Source: Cereibacter_A azotoformans (GTDB taxonomy: Bacteria; Pseudomonadota; Alphaproteobacteria; Rhodobacterales; Rhodobacteraceae). Taken from it: a DNA stretch of 64,000 nt. This document shows positions 47,649-56,834 of the stretch, piece after piece. Each line of letters opens with the position of its first letter. The stretch's first letter is position 1. The translations under genes and the position numbers were made by a program. A model generated the notes under the pieces. That model was not told the origin of the DNA and did no database searches. It worked only from the letters and a program-made list of their open reading frames with translations. The stretch lies in assembly GCF_003050905.1 (NCBI RefSeq), contig NZ_QAOT01000002.1; one strand, written 5' to 3'.

Positions 47649-50600
47649 TCACAGCGCGTTCATAAGGGTTTCGAACAGGGTCTGCGCCACCGACAGCACC
47701 TGCGAGGAGGCCTGATAGGCCTGCTGCTGCTCGATCAGTCGCGCGGCCTCGGCATCGAGATCGACCGCCCCCGCGGCGGCGGCGGCCCGCTCGGCCACTT
47801 CCAGCGCCGCGGAAGAGGAGGCGACGCGCCCGTTGGCGGCCGAGGCTTGCGTGCCGATCCGCGCCTGAAGGCGGGCGTAATCGGCGCCGTAGCCGCCCTG
47901 CCCGGTGGACGGGTTCCCGGTCGCCAGTTCGAGCAGCCGGCCCAGCGTCTCGGCGCCACCCGAACGGCCGTTGGCGGGCGTCAGGGCAAAGCTGTCTCCC
48001 GTGGCGAGCGTGCCGTTCAGCGTGATCCGCAGCCCGCCGACCGTGGCCGAGCCGTCGGCGCCAAGATAGCGGGTGCCGATGGAATGGCCCGTGACGCTGT
48101 CGATCAGCTCGATCTGCCGGCTGGCCCCGTCGAGCACCCGCACCTCGACCGCGTCGGGTGCCGGCGAAGGCGTGCCCGCCGTCACCGAGCCCGCCAGCCG
48201 CAGCCGGCCCGTGCCGGTCGTCAGCACGATCAGATCCTCGTCCGGAAGATCGGTGAGCGTGAGGCGCTGGCCGGCCAGCGCGCTCGCCTCCGCCGTGGCC
48301 GAGAGCGGCGCGGCGGTCGTCGATGTGAGAACCAGCTCTCCGGCTCGCACCGCCACCGTGGCACCCTCGGTCGCAAGCCCCGCGGCACGGGCCCCGGCCT
48401 GGGGCGGCACGCGGACGGCGCCGGCCGTCGCGGGCACCGACAGAACCAGCCGCCCCTCGGCGTCCCATGCCGCCGTGCCGGGAAACCCCGCGGGAACGTT
48501 GATGGCGCCCGCATTGGCGGTCAGGCCGTAGCGGATCCCCCCGACCTCGACATCGAAGCTGGCCGGCAGCCCGGCCGGATCGGCGGGCTGCCCGGTGAGG
48601 GTCGCCGTCGCGCCATCCGCCGCGCCAAGCCCGAACGCCTCGGCCGATCCGCCCTCGACGCGGATGCTCGCCCCGTCGAGCGAGCCCGCGGCCCGGATCA
48701 CGAGCCGGTTCGAGGCGTCGAACTCCGCCGTCAGCAGTCCCGGCTCGCCGCCCTCGACGACGACCGTGTCGCCCGTCATGCGCAGCCGGTAGCTCTGGCC
48801 CTCGTAGGAGAGCGCCACCGTCCGGCCCTCCGCAGGCCGCGCGGCCACCGTGCCGCCCGTCAGGGTCGCGGACGGGCCCTCGGCGCGCAGCAGGGCCGCC
48901 AGACCGGCGGCCACTCCGGCACCGTCGGAAACGCCCGCCGCCGCCGCGTCGAGCGTGACGGTCAGGCCGCCCAGCGTCACCGCATAGCGCGCCGAACCGG
49001 ATTGCGCCTGCAGCCCGTTCGCAGACAGGCCCGCCCCGTCGAACGCGGGGTCGTAGGTGAAGGCGTAGCTCTGGACGGCCCCCGCGCCATTCACGCTGCG
49101 CGAAATGAGGCCGCCCGTCAGGGGATCGGGCACCGCATCCTGTCGCAGCCCGTCCAGAACCGTGGAAAGACGGCCCGCCGAGGCCAGCCTCACCTCGCCC
49201 GTGAAACGCGCGCTGTCCGTCGCACCCGACAGCGTGACGGCACCGCCCGAAGGCTGGCCCTCGGGCGTGGCGCCCTGCAGCGTCACCGGCGCCCCGCCAC
49301 CGTGGACGAGGCTGCCGATCCCGATATCCTCGCCCGTTTCATGGACCAGCAGAAGCCGGGCCCCGTCGGGCGACAGCTCGGCCCGGATGCCGGTCGCGGC
49401 GCTGGCCGCGTTCACGGCCTGCGCCAGCGCATCCATCCGCCCGCCCGAGACCGCACCGCTGATCCGCAGCGGCGTGAGGTTGCTGCCGGTGAGCTGGAAC
49501 GAGAGCGGCCCGTCGGCGGGCGCCTCGAGCAGGACCGCCGTGCGGGCTTCGGCCGCGACACCGCCAAGCGCGGCGCCGATCGCCTCGGCCGCGCGCTTGG
49601 CCGAAGTGCCCGCCGGAAGCGAGAGGGCCACGGGCAGCTCGGCCCCGACCTCCACCGTCAGCTCGCGGCTGCCCGATGCGGCGGCCGGCACCCCCGAAGA
49701 TCCCGTGGCCGGCTCCGACAGCCGCAGCGAAAGGCTGTTCGCTCCGGGCAGGATCGCCCCGTCGATGCCGGTGCCGCGGTAGCCCGCCCCGTCCGCGCCG
49801 TTGAGCGTCGAGGCATCATAGACCGCGCCCGGAAGGAAGCCGTTCGCCTCGGTCAGCAAGAGCGCCGCCTCGGCCGCCGAAAGGGGCGTGCCCGCGATGT
49901 GGCGTCCCTCGCGGGTGATGATCTGGATGGTGCCGCCCGCGGGCTCGGCCCGCGAGAGGCTGCCCGCCACCGTGCCGCCCGCGCCGGCCACGGTGGCGCC
50001 CGGATCGAAGTCGCCGTTGCCCAGCGTGAGGGTGAGCTGTCCGCCGCTGCCGCTGGCCGTGATGCCGAGTTCGGCGAGGGTGAGCCCGCCGAGGCTCGTC
50101 GCACCCGTGTTGAGCGCCTGGACCAGCCCCGTCACGCTGCCCGCGCCGAGGGCCGAGAGGTCGAACTGGTGCAAGGCCCCGCCCGCCGAGAAGGTCAGGG
50201 TGGCGGCTCCTGCGGCGGCGGCGTCCGACAGCAGGAATTGCTGCTGCGACTGCGAGCCGAGGCTGGCGAGGGTGACGGATCCGGTTCCGGCGGGGATGTA
50301 GCCCACATAGCCGCTGCCGCTGTGGAGCGACGAGACGGCGTCGGCGCCGCCCGGCCCCGTCAGAAACCCGCCGATCGCGTCGCTCAAGGCCGGCTCCGTC
50401 GTCACCGGCAGGATGCTGGCCTGCGCGTTGCCGGTGTTGCCCGCTGCCGCCGACACGAGGAACGCGGCCGAGGCCGCGATCTTCTTCGTGTCGGTCGTCA
50501 GGAAGCGCATGTCGATGGCACGGCCCTCGCGCGGCGAGATGGTCAGCCGGTCGCCGTCCCTGGCCAGGCCCGTCATCTGCAGGGTCAGGCCCGGCAGGGT

Positions 50601-51746
50601 GATCGTCTCGGCCCCGCGGCCAAGCTCCGCCCCGTCGGCGTCCATGGCCCGCCAGATCCCCTCGGCCGCATCATGCACCAGCGTCACCGGACCCAGGGCA
50701 ACCGGCAGGTCGAAGCCCGCCACGATGGCCCCGGCCGTGCCCCGGTTGGTGGGCTGCGCCGACACCTGCCATCCGCGAAGCGCGAACAGATCGCTGCCCG
50801 CGGCCCCGGTCTGGTCGATCCCCTGCGCATGGATGGCGTTCATCTCGCCGGCCACCTGTCGCGCCAGCCGGTCAAGCTCGGCCGTGGCATTGTCCACCGC
50901 CGACAGCGACGAGGCCAGCCCCTGCAGCGTGCCTCCGGTGATCTGCCGGCTCTGGAGCGTCGTGCCGTTCCGGCTCACCTCGAGCACCAGCCCGCCCGCC
51001 TCGGCCGTGCCGATCGTGCTGGCCACCGCCCCTTCCAGAAGGAGCGGCCCGCCGGGCGTCGAGCCCAGCGTCACCGTCGCCCGGCCGATCGGGTCGAAGC
51101 TCGCGGTGATCCCGATCGTCTGCGACAGGTCGCGCAGCAGCCGGTCGCGCTCGTCCAGCAGCGGGTTCATCGCGGACCCCGAAGAGCCGACCATGCGCCC
51201 GTTCAGCTCGGCCAGCTGCCGGAGCTGGCTGGTGGCCCGCGCGGCCGCCTGCGCCGACAGGTCCGCCACATCCGCCCGCAGCCCCTGCAGACCGCTCGCC
51301 ACCGTCACGAAAGACCCCGCGAGCGTGTCGCCCGCCGCCAGCATCAGCTGCCGGAGCGCGCCGTCGTTGGGGTTCGTGCTCAGGCGGTTCACCGCGCCGA
51401 AGAAGCCGGTCAGCGCCTCGGGCACGCTGCCCGGCCCCGACAGGAACAGGGTTTCGACCGCCGCCGTCGCGGTTTGCAGGCTCTGGGCCGAGGCGGCGGC
51501 CGAGTCCGCCGTGCGCAGCCGCTGGGCGACGAGACCATCGAAGGCGCGGCGCACATCCTCGACCCGCACCCCCTGCCCGGACCCTGCGGCGCTGGTCGGG
51601 CTCACCTGCCCGCCGGGCACCTGCGCAAGCACCACCTCGCGGCGCACATAGCCCTCGGTGTTCACGTTGGCGATGTTCTCGGCCGTCACCGAGAGCGCCG
51701 AGCGGTAGGACAGGATGCCCGAGCGGGCGATGTCGAGGATGGACAA
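47649..51746 (-). CDS. flgK: Hook-associated protein FlgK (very large)
   Basis: At 1365 residues it is about two to three times the usual 450-650. The first 330 residues are canonical (ILDIARSGILSYRSALSVTAENIANVNTEGYVRREV, FFGAVNRLSTNPND, LNGRMVGSSGSAMNPLLDERDRLLRDLSQ) and the last 120 are too (ELATGNPSTGQGGYGADYARLQ ... LIEQQQAYQASSQVLSVAQTLFETLMNAL). Between them lie about 900 residues of Gly/Ala/Thr-rich beta sequence with loosely repeated flagellin-like inserts. A large FlgK is known in this species. The start codon is TTG. It forms the first hook-filament junction layer. Confidence 0.95.
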   Translation of the reverse strand: MSILDIARSGILSYRSALSVTAENIANVNTEGYVRREVVLAQVPGGQVSPTSAAGSGQGVRVEDVRRAFDGLVAQRLRTADSAAASAQSLQTATAAVETLFLSGPGSVPEALTGFFGAVNRLSTNPNDGALRQLMLAAGDTLAGSFVTVASGLQGLRADVADLSAQAAARATSQLRQLAELNGRMVGSSGSAMNPLLDERDRLLRDLSQTIGITASFDPIGRATVTLGSTPGGPLLLEGAVASTIGTAEAGGLVLEVSRNGTTLQSRQITGGTLQGLASSLSAVDNATAELDRLARQVAGEMNAIHAQGIDQTGAAGSDLFALRGWQVSAQPTNRGTAGAIVAGFDLPVALGPVTLVHDAAEGIWRAMDADGAELGRGAETITLPGLTLQMTGLARDGDRLTISPREGRAIDMRFLTTDTKKIAASAAFLVSAAAGNTGNAQASILPVTTEPALSDAIGGFLTGPGGADAVSSLHSGSGYVGYIPAGTGSVTLASLGSQSQQQFLLSDAAAAGAATLTFSAGGALHQFDLSALGAGSVTGLVQALNTGATSLGGLTLAELGITASGSGGQLTLTLGNGDFDPGATVAGAGGTVAGSLSRAEPAGGTIQIITREGRHIAGTPLSAAEAALLLTEANGFLPGAVYDASTLNGADGAGYRGTGIDGAILPGANSLSLRLSEPATGSSGVPAAASGSRELTVEVGAELPVALSLPAGTSAKRAAEAIGAALGGVAAEARTAVLLEAPADGPLSFQLTGSNLTPLRISGAVSGGRMDALAQAVNAASAATGIRAELSPDGARLLLVHETGEDIGIGSLVHGGGAPVTLQGATPEGQPSGGAVTLSGATDSARFTGEVRLASAGRLSTVLDGLRQDAVPDPLTGGLISRSVNGAGAVQSYAFTYDPAFDGAGLSANGLQAQSGSARYAVTLGGLTVTLDAAAAGVSDGAGVAAGLAALLRAEGPSATLTGGTVAARPAEGRTVALSYEGQSYRLRMTGDTVVVEGGEPGLLTAEFDASNRLVIRAAGSLDGASIRVEGGSAEAFGLGAADGATATLTGQPADPAGLPASFDVEVGGIRYGLTANAGAINVPAGFPGTAAWDAEGRLVLSVPATAGAVRVPPQAGARAAGLATEGATVAVRAGELVLTSTTAAPLSATAEASALAGQRLTLTDLPDEDLIVLTTGTGRLRLAGSVTAGTPSPAPDAVEVRVLDGASRQIELIDSVTGHSIGTRYLGADGSATVGGLRITLNGTLATGDSFALTPANGRSGGAETLGRLLELATGNPSTGQGGYGADYARLQARIGTQASAANGRVASSSAALEVAERAAAAAGAVDLDAEAARLIEQQQAYQASSQVLSVAQTLFETLMNAL

Positions 51747-51841
51747 GGGTCAACTCTCCACGAATGGCGGGGGCGCAAGGGGCCGCGCGCGCTGCGGGCC
51801 GGACGCCGCACGGGCGCCCGGATCGGCCGGTGCGGGCCGCC

Positions 51842-52144
51842 TCATTCCGGGCGTCCCTTCACAAGCGGGGCGAACTGGCGCTCGATCGCGTCCGCGATGC
51901 CCAGACCCGCGCGGCCGGCGGAGCTTCGGGCAAGCTCCATGTCCAGCATGTCGCGCGCCGTATCGACACCGGCCGAGCCGAGCAGGTCATCGCCCGGCAG
52001 GCCTGCCCGGCCCGACTTGAGCAGCTGGGTCAGAAAGAGCGACTCAAAGCCCTCGGCCGCCTGCCTCAGATCCGCCGACCCCGAGGGCTGGGGACGGCTG
52101 CCGGCGAGCGAAAGGGGCGTCAGACCCTGAAGCTTCACCTCCAT
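51842..52144 (-). CDS. flgJ: Rod-capping protein FlgJ (no muramidase domain)
   Basis: At 100 residues it holds only the N-terminal rod-scaffold part (LRQAAEGFESLFLTQLLKSGRAGLPGDDLLGSAGVDTARDMLDMELARSSAGRAGLGIADAIERQF region). The usual C-terminal glucosaminidase is absent; SltF does that job and is known to interact with FlgJ here. Its start overlaps the flgI stop by 1 base. The 95 bases that follow, before flgK, are GC-rich and hold no clear signal. Confidence 0.94.
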   Translation of the reverse strand: MEVKLQGLTPLSLAGSRPQPSGSADLRQAAEGFESLFLTQLLKSGRAGLPGDDLLGSAGVDTARDMLDMELARSSAGRAGLGIADAIERQFAPLVKGRPE

Positions 52145-53259
52145 CAGATCACCACCAGCTCGGCACGCAGCGCGCCCGCTTCCCGCAGCGCCTCGAGGAT
52201 CGCCACCAGATCCGAGGGGCTCGCCCCCACGGCGTTGATCGCATCGACGAGCGAGCTGAGCGACACGCCGGGATCGAAGACAAAGGCGCGCGCCGGTTCC
52301 TCGGTCACGTCGATGCCGCTGTCGGGGGTGATCACCGGCTCGCCCGGCGCCACGACCGTTGCGTTGTTGCCCACGACCACGCTGGCCCCCTGCGAGACGC
52401 GCTGATCCTCGGTCACGCGGACGGTCAGCGAGCCGTGGGTGACGGCGGCGGGCGTCACCTTCACCGTGCCGCCGATCACGACCGTTCCGGTGCGCGCATT
52501 GACCACCACCTTCGCCACCGGGGGGGCGGGGTCGATCTCGACATTCTCGAGCAGGCTCATGAAGGTCACGCGCTGCGCGGGATCGGCCGGCGCGCGGACC
52601 CGGATCGAGGTGCCGTCAAGCGCCACCGCCACATCCGGGCCAAAGGTGCGGTTCACGCCCTCGGCCACCGCCGCCGCGGTCGAGAAGTCGCCGCGGTTGA
52701 GGTTCAGGATCAGGTGATCGGTCTCGAGGAACGGCGTCTCGACCATGCGCTCGACTATGCCGCCGCGGGGCACGCGGCCCACCGTCGGAATGTTGACGGT
52801 CAGCGACGAGCCGTCCCGGCCCTCGACGCCAAGCCCGCCGACCACGAGATTGCCCTGCGCGATGGCATAGACCTCGCCATCCGCGCCCATGAGCGGCGTC
52901 ATCAGCAGCGTGCCGCCCTTGAGCGACTTGGCCTGCCCCACGGTGGAGACCGTGACATCCAGCGTCTGGCCGATCTTGAGGAAGGGCGGCAGATCGGCCG
53001 TCACCATCACCGCCGCCGCGTTCTTGGCCTTGAGATCGCCCGTCTCGACCGAGAGGCCGAGGCGCGAGATCAGCGACTGCATCGACTGCTGCGTGAGCTG
53101 CGAATTGCCGTCGCCCGTCCCCGAAAGGCCCACCACGACGCCATAGCCCACCAGCGGGTTCGCCCGCACGCCCGCCACGCTGGTCAGATCCTTCAGTCGG
53201 TCAGCCCATGCGGGGGGGGCCAGCGCCATCAGCACCGCCAGGATCAGCGCGCCCCTCAC
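52144..53259 (-). CDS. flgI: Flagellar P-ring protein FlgI
   Basis: The 371-residue protein has a signal peptide (ALILAVLMALAPPAWA) and FlgI hallmarks: DRLKDLTSVAGVRANPLVGYGVVVGLSGTGD, GGTLLMTPLMGADGEVYAIAQG, RVPRGGIVERMV and a C-terminal DLVAILEALREAGALRAELVVI. It forms the bushing in the peptidoglycan layer, assisted by FlgA. Its ATG overlaps the flgH stop by 4 bases. Confidence 0.96.
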   Translation of the reverse strand: MRGALILAVLMALAPPAWADRLKDLTSVAGVRANPLVGYGVVVGLSGTGDGNSQLTQQSMQSLISRLGLSVETGDLKAKNAAAVMVTADLPPFLKIGQTLDVTVSTVGQAKSLKGGTLLMTPLMGADGEVYAIAQGNLVVGGLGVEGRDGSSLTVNIPTVGRVPRGGIVERMVETPFLETDHLILNLNRGDFSTAAAVAEGVNRTFGPDVAVALDGTSIRVRAPADPAQRVTFMSLLENVEIDPAPPVAKVVVNARTGTVVIGGTVKVTPAAVTHGSLTVRVTEDQRVSQGASVVVGNNATVVAPGEPVITPDSGIDVTEEPARAFVFDPGVSLSSLVDAINAVGASPSDLVAILEALREAGALRAELVVI

Positions 53260-53924
53260 AGCGGCGAGACCACGGCAAGGCCGCGCCGCAGCCAGCCGGG
53301 CTTGGCCGTGTCGGCGGTGTCGCCCGCGCCGACATACTTGATCTCGGCGTGCGCGATCCGGTCCGAACTGACCACGTTGTCGGGGCCGATATCCTCGGGA
53401 CGGACCACGCCCTTCAGCCGGACATATTCGTTGCCGTTGTTCAGCGTGAGCAGCTTCTGGCCCATGATCTCGAGGTTGCCGCCCGGCAGCACGCGCGTCA
53501 CCGACACCGACATCCGCCCGCGCAGCGAGTTGGACTGGGACGCGGCGCCCCGCCCGGCAAAGCTCTGGCTGGTGGAATTGTCGAGCGCCCCGTCGTCCAG
53601 CCCGAGCGTGAGCGCGTCCGGCAGGTCGAGCGCATAGTCGTTGCTGCGCGACCCGGTGGCGGTCTGCGACTTGGAGGCCGAGAACTTCTCGGCGAAGTCG
53701 ATGGTCACGATGTCGCCCACCCGCGCCGCGCGCCGGTCCGACACGAAGAGGCCGCGGGCGCTGGCGCTGTAGATCCCGCCCGTGGGCAGGCTGTCGAGGC
53801 GCGCGGGCTCCTCGACCGGATAGACGGGCGCCCAGGCTTCGGAGGCGCGGTCCTCGACATAGGTCGAGCAGGCGGCGGGCGCGAGCAGCAGGGCCAGCGC
53901 GGACAGGGACATGCGGCGGGACAT
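53256..53924 (-). CDS. flgH: Flagellar L-ring lipoprotein FlgH
   Basis: From the ATG at 53924 the protein has 222 residues and a lipoprotein signal with lipobox ending APAAC (MSLSALALLLAPAACS). Body motifs are GLFVSDRRAARVGDIVTIDFAE, LRGRMSVSVTRVLPGGNLEIMGQKLLTLNNGNEYVRLKGVVRPEDI. A TTG at 53948 would overlap flgG and add 8 residues before the signal, so it is rejected. It forms the outer-membrane bushing. Confidence 0.95.
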   Translation of the reverse strand: MSRRMSLSALALLLAPAACSTYVEDRASEAWAPVYPVEEPARLDSLPTGGIYSASARGLFVSDRRAARVGDIVTIDFAEKFSASKSQTATGSRSNDYALDLPDALTLGLDDGALDNSTSQSFAGRGAASQSNSLRGRMSVSVTRVLPGGNLEIMGQKLLTLNNGNEYVRLKGVVRPEDIGPDNVVSSDRIAHAEIKYVGAGDTADTAKPGWLRRGLAVVSPL

Positions 53925-53931
53925 CGGCGCC

Positions 53932-54720
53932 TCAGAGCTTGTTGGCAAGGAATTGCATCATCTCGTCGGAGGCCGAGATGGACTTGGAATTGACCTCGTA
54001 GGCGCGCTGGGTCTCGATCATGTCCACCAGCTCCTGCACCACGTTGACGTTCGAGGATTCGAGCGCGCCCTGCACGAGCTTGCCGAAGCCGGGCTCGACC
54101 GGGTTGCCGATGGCGGCCTCGCCCGAGGCCGCGGTCTCGACCGCGAAGGTCTCGCCCACCGGCTGAAGGCCGCGGGGGTTGGCGAAGGTGGCGATGGTGA
54201 TCTGCCCCACCTCCTGCGCCTCGGTCTCGTCGGGCATCAGGACGGACACGATCCCGTCGGCCGAGATCGTGACCGACACGGCGCCCTCGGGGATCTGGAT
54301 CTCGGGCTGGACGACATAGCCCGAAGGCGTGGTGATCGTGCCCTCGGCGTTCTGCGAGAAGGTGCCGTTGCGGGTGTAGCCCATGCGGCCGTCGGGCAGC
54401 AGGACCTGAAAGAAGCCCGGCCCGTCGATGGCGAGATCGAGCGCGTTGTCGGTGTTGGCGAGCGAGCCCTGGGTGTAGAGCTTTTCGGTCGAGACCACCC
54501 GGACCCCCGTCCCCACTGCCGAGGGCGAGGTCATGGCGGTCGCCTCGGAGGTCTGGGCACCGCCCGGCTTCCAGGTCTGGTAGAGCAGGCTCTCGAAATT
54601 GGCGCGGTCGCGCTTGAACCCCGTGGTGTTGACGTTGGCGAGGTTGTTCGAGATCACCTGCATCCGGGTCTGCTGGGCGTTCAGGCCGGTCTTGGCGACA
54701 TGCATCGCGTTCGTGGACAT
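53932..54720 (-). CDS. flgG: Distal rod protein FlgG
   Basis: The 262-residue rod protein has MHVAKTGLNAQQTRMQVISNNLANVNTTGFKRDRA at the N-terminus and a C-terminal SSNVNVVQELVDMIETQRAYEVNSKSISASDEMMQFLANKL (both family signatures). It is first in flgGHIJKL-sltF, behind its own perfect sigma-54 promoter in the flgF-flgG gap, so it can be expressed apart from flgBCDEF. Confidence 0.96.
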   Translation of the reverse strand: MSTNAMHVAKTGLNAQQTRMQVISNNLANVNTTGFKRDRANFESLLYQTWKPGGAQTSEATAMTSPSAVGTGVRVVSTEKLYTQGSLANTDNALDLAIDGPGFFQVLLPDGRMGYTRNGTFSQNAEGTITTPSGYVVQPEIQIPEGAVSVTISADGIVSVLMPDETEAQEVGQITIATFANPRGLQPVGETFAVETAASGEAAIGNPVEPGFGKLVQGALESSNVNVVQELVDMIETQRAYEVNSKSISASDEMMQFLANKL

Positions 54721-54753
54721 TCGGGGCTCCTTCAGGCGCTACGTCCGGCCTGC

Positions 54754-54769
54754 TGCAAGCCCCGTGCCA
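54754..54769 (-). promoter_or_regulatory. Sigma-54 promoter of flgGHIJKL-sltF
   Basis: On the minus strand TGGCAC-GGGGC-TTGCA is an exact match. The -12 lies 33 bases before the flgG ATG, in the 53-base flgF-flgG gap. Confidence 0.9.
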
Positions 54770-54773
54770 CGCC

Positions 54774-55529
54774 CTACTCCGGCGGGCGCAACAGACGCGC
54801 GCCGCTCTCGTCCAGTTCCTTGGCGGCCGAGATCATGCGAAGGTTCAGCTCGAACGTGCGCTGGAGTTCGATGGACGAGACCAGCTCTTCCATCGTGTTG
54901 ACGTTCGAGCCTTCGAGCACGCCTTGAAGGATGCGGGCGCGCTGATCGGGCGCGGGCAGCGGCTCGTCCCCCGCCCGGATCTGCCCGTCGGCATCCTTGC
55001 GCAGCGCCACGCCCTCGGGGATCACCGTGGCGATGACCGGGCCCTCGACCTCCTCGCCCGGGGCACCGTCCATCGGCTCGTAGAGGATGCGGCCCACCTC
55101 GTCGATCACGAGCGAGCGGACGGCCGGCAGCTCGATCGGCTGCATCGCCTGATCGAGCATCGCCTCGCCCGCGCCGTTCACGAGCTGCCCCTCGGCCGTG
55201 AGCCGCAGGTCGCCCCGGCGCGACAGGGCGGGCTCGCCGCCCTCGGGCTGGACGAAGAACCAGCCTTCCTCGGCGATGGCCACGTCCATCGGCTCGCCCG
55301 TCTGGTTGAGAAGGCCCGGCGCGCTCGAGAAGAGATGCGGACCCCGCTCGGTCTGGAAGGCACGGGCCGACGCCGTCTCCATCGCCTTGAGAAAGCGCGG
55401 GTCGCCCTCGTTCGTCAGGTCGCGCCGGAAGCCCGGCACGGTCTGGTTCGCGAGGTTCTGCGCCTGGATCACCCGCGTGTCGCGCAGATTCGCCAGCGAG
55501 TTCAGGGCGGTGTGGATCAGCCGGTCCAT
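54774..55529 (-). CDS. flgF: Proximal rod protein FlgF
   Basis: The 251-residue protein has rod-protein ends: IHTALNSLANLRDTRVIQAQNLANQTVPGFRRDL and LEGSNVNTMEELVSSIELQRTFELNLRMISAAKELDE. It lies between flgE and flgG, as usual. It is the last gene of flgBCDEF. Confidence 0.94.
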   Translation of the reverse strand: MDRLIHTALNSLANLRDTRVIQAQNLANQTVPGFRRDLTNEGDPRFLKAMETASARAFQTERGPHLFSSAPGLLNQTGEPMDVAIAEEGWFFVQPEGGEPALSRRGDLRLTAEGQLVNGAGEAMLDQAMQPIELPAVRSLVIDEVGRILYEPMDGAPGEEVEGPVIATVIPEGVALRKDADGQIRAGDEPLPAPDQRARILQGVLEGSNVNTMEELVSSIELQRTFELNLRMISAAKELDESGARLLRPPE

Positions 55530-55537
55530 GATCCGCC

Positions 55538-56809
55538 TCAGCTGCGGATGTTCATGATCGTCTGCATCAGCGAGTTCGAGGTCTCCATCGCCTTGGCCGA
55601 GGCCTGGTAGTTGCGCTGCGCGGTGATCAGATGGACGAGTTCCTCGGTCAGATCGACGTTGGCATGTTCGAGCGCGCCGGCCCGGATGATCCCGAAGCCC
55701 GAGTCGCCCGCCGTGCCCGCGACGGGCTGGCCGGAATCGGCGGTGGCCGCGAAGCCCGAGGCGCCGAGCTGGCGCAGCGCCTGCGGGTTGGCGAAGGTCA
55801 CCAGCACCACCTGCCCCATGGCGACGGAGTCGCCGGCGCCGTAGGCCGCCCAGACCGTGCCGCTGGCATCCACCTCGAGGCTGGTCAGCGCGGCCGCGCT
55901 CTTGCCGTCCTGGTTGACGGTGTTGACCTCGAAGCCGCGGTTGGTCAGCGCGGTGCCGGTCAGATCGAGCGTGTAGGGCGTGCCGATGCCGGTGGTGAAG
56001 CTGAGGCTGCCGGTGCCCCCGGCCAGCGCGCCGGTCGCGTCAAAGGCGAGATCGCCCTCGGCCGGCGTCAGCGTCTCGCCGGCGACGACGAGCCGCACCG
56101 CCCAGCCCGTGTCCGGGCTGCCCGCCGCGGGGTTCTCGGTCTTGATGAAATAGGCCGCCGCCTCGACCGCATTGCCCTTCGCATCGAAGACCGGGATCGC
56201 CGTGACGGCGGCATAGGTGGTGGGGTCGGCCGCGTCGAAGGCCGCAGCCGGAGGCACCGCCGCCTGCTGGCCCAGCATGGCGTCATCCGTCGGCAGGTCC
56301 ACCGTCATCCTGACGGCCTTGGTGCCGACCGGCGAGCCCATCGTGAGCGGGATGGTGAGGGGCACGGCGGTGCCCGGCACCTGGCTCAGCGCGTCGCCCT
56401 CGACGCTCACGGGCCAGGCGAGCAGCTTCTGCCCCGAGGCGTTGACCGCAACGCCCTTGTCGTTCAGCCCGAAGGCGCCCGCGCGCGTGTAGATCGGCTC
56501 GGGCTTGGCCGAGTTCGGGCCCACGGCGGGCTCGGTGGCAAAGAAGCCCTGCCCCTCGATGGCGAGGTCGAGCGTGTTGCCCGTGGCCACGACCGAGCCC
56601 TGGCTGAACTGCATCGCGGTGCGCAGGGTCTGCACGCCCGATCCCACCGCCGTCCGGGCGATGCTGTAGGGCGACGAGTTGAACACATCGGCAAATTCGG
56701 CGCGGCTGCCGCGGAAGCCGATGGTGCCCACGTTCGCGATGTTGTGCGAGGTGGCGGCAATATCGTGCTGGGCGGCGGAGAGACCCGAAAGGGCGGTGTT
56801 GATCGACAT
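55538..56809 (-). CDS. flgE: Hook protein FlgE
   Basis: The 423-residue protein starts MSINTALSGLSAAQHDIAATSHNIANVGTIGF and ends with HANVDLTEELVHLITAQRNYQASAKAMETSNSLMQTIMNIRS, both hook signatures, with a variable middle. The ATG at 56809 is behind AAGGAG; the longer open frame is rejected as non-homologous. It polymerises into the hook on top of the FlgD cap. Confidence 0.96.
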   Translation of the reverse strand: MSINTALSGLSAAQHDIAATSHNIANVGTIGFRGSRAEFADVFNSSPYSIARTAVGSGVQTLRTAMQFSQGSVVATGNTLDLAIEGQGFFATEPAVGPNSAKPEPIYTRAGAFGLNDKGVAVNASGQKLLAWPVSVEGDALSQVPGTAVPLTIPLTMGSPVGTKAVRMTVDLPTDDAMLGQQAAVPPAAAFDAADPTTYAAVTAIPVFDAKGNAVEAAAYFIKTENPAAGSPDTGWAVRLVVAGETLTPAEGDLAFDATGALAGGTGSLSFTTGIGTPYTLDLTGTALTNRGFEVNTVNQDGKSAAALTSLEVDASGTVWAAYGAGDSVAMGQVVLVTFANPQALRQLGASGFAATADSGQPVAGTAGDSGFGIIRAGALEHANVDLTEELVHLITAQRNYQASAKAMETSNSLMQTIMNIRS

Positions 56810-56834
56810 GGAAAGGGCTCCTTTGGGGGCGGGA

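Noticed and set aside
47259..52130. Plus-strand open frame of 1623 codons opposite flgL-flgK-flgJ
   Set aside because: Antisense shadow; no domain is recognisable and composition is Arg/Gly/Ala.
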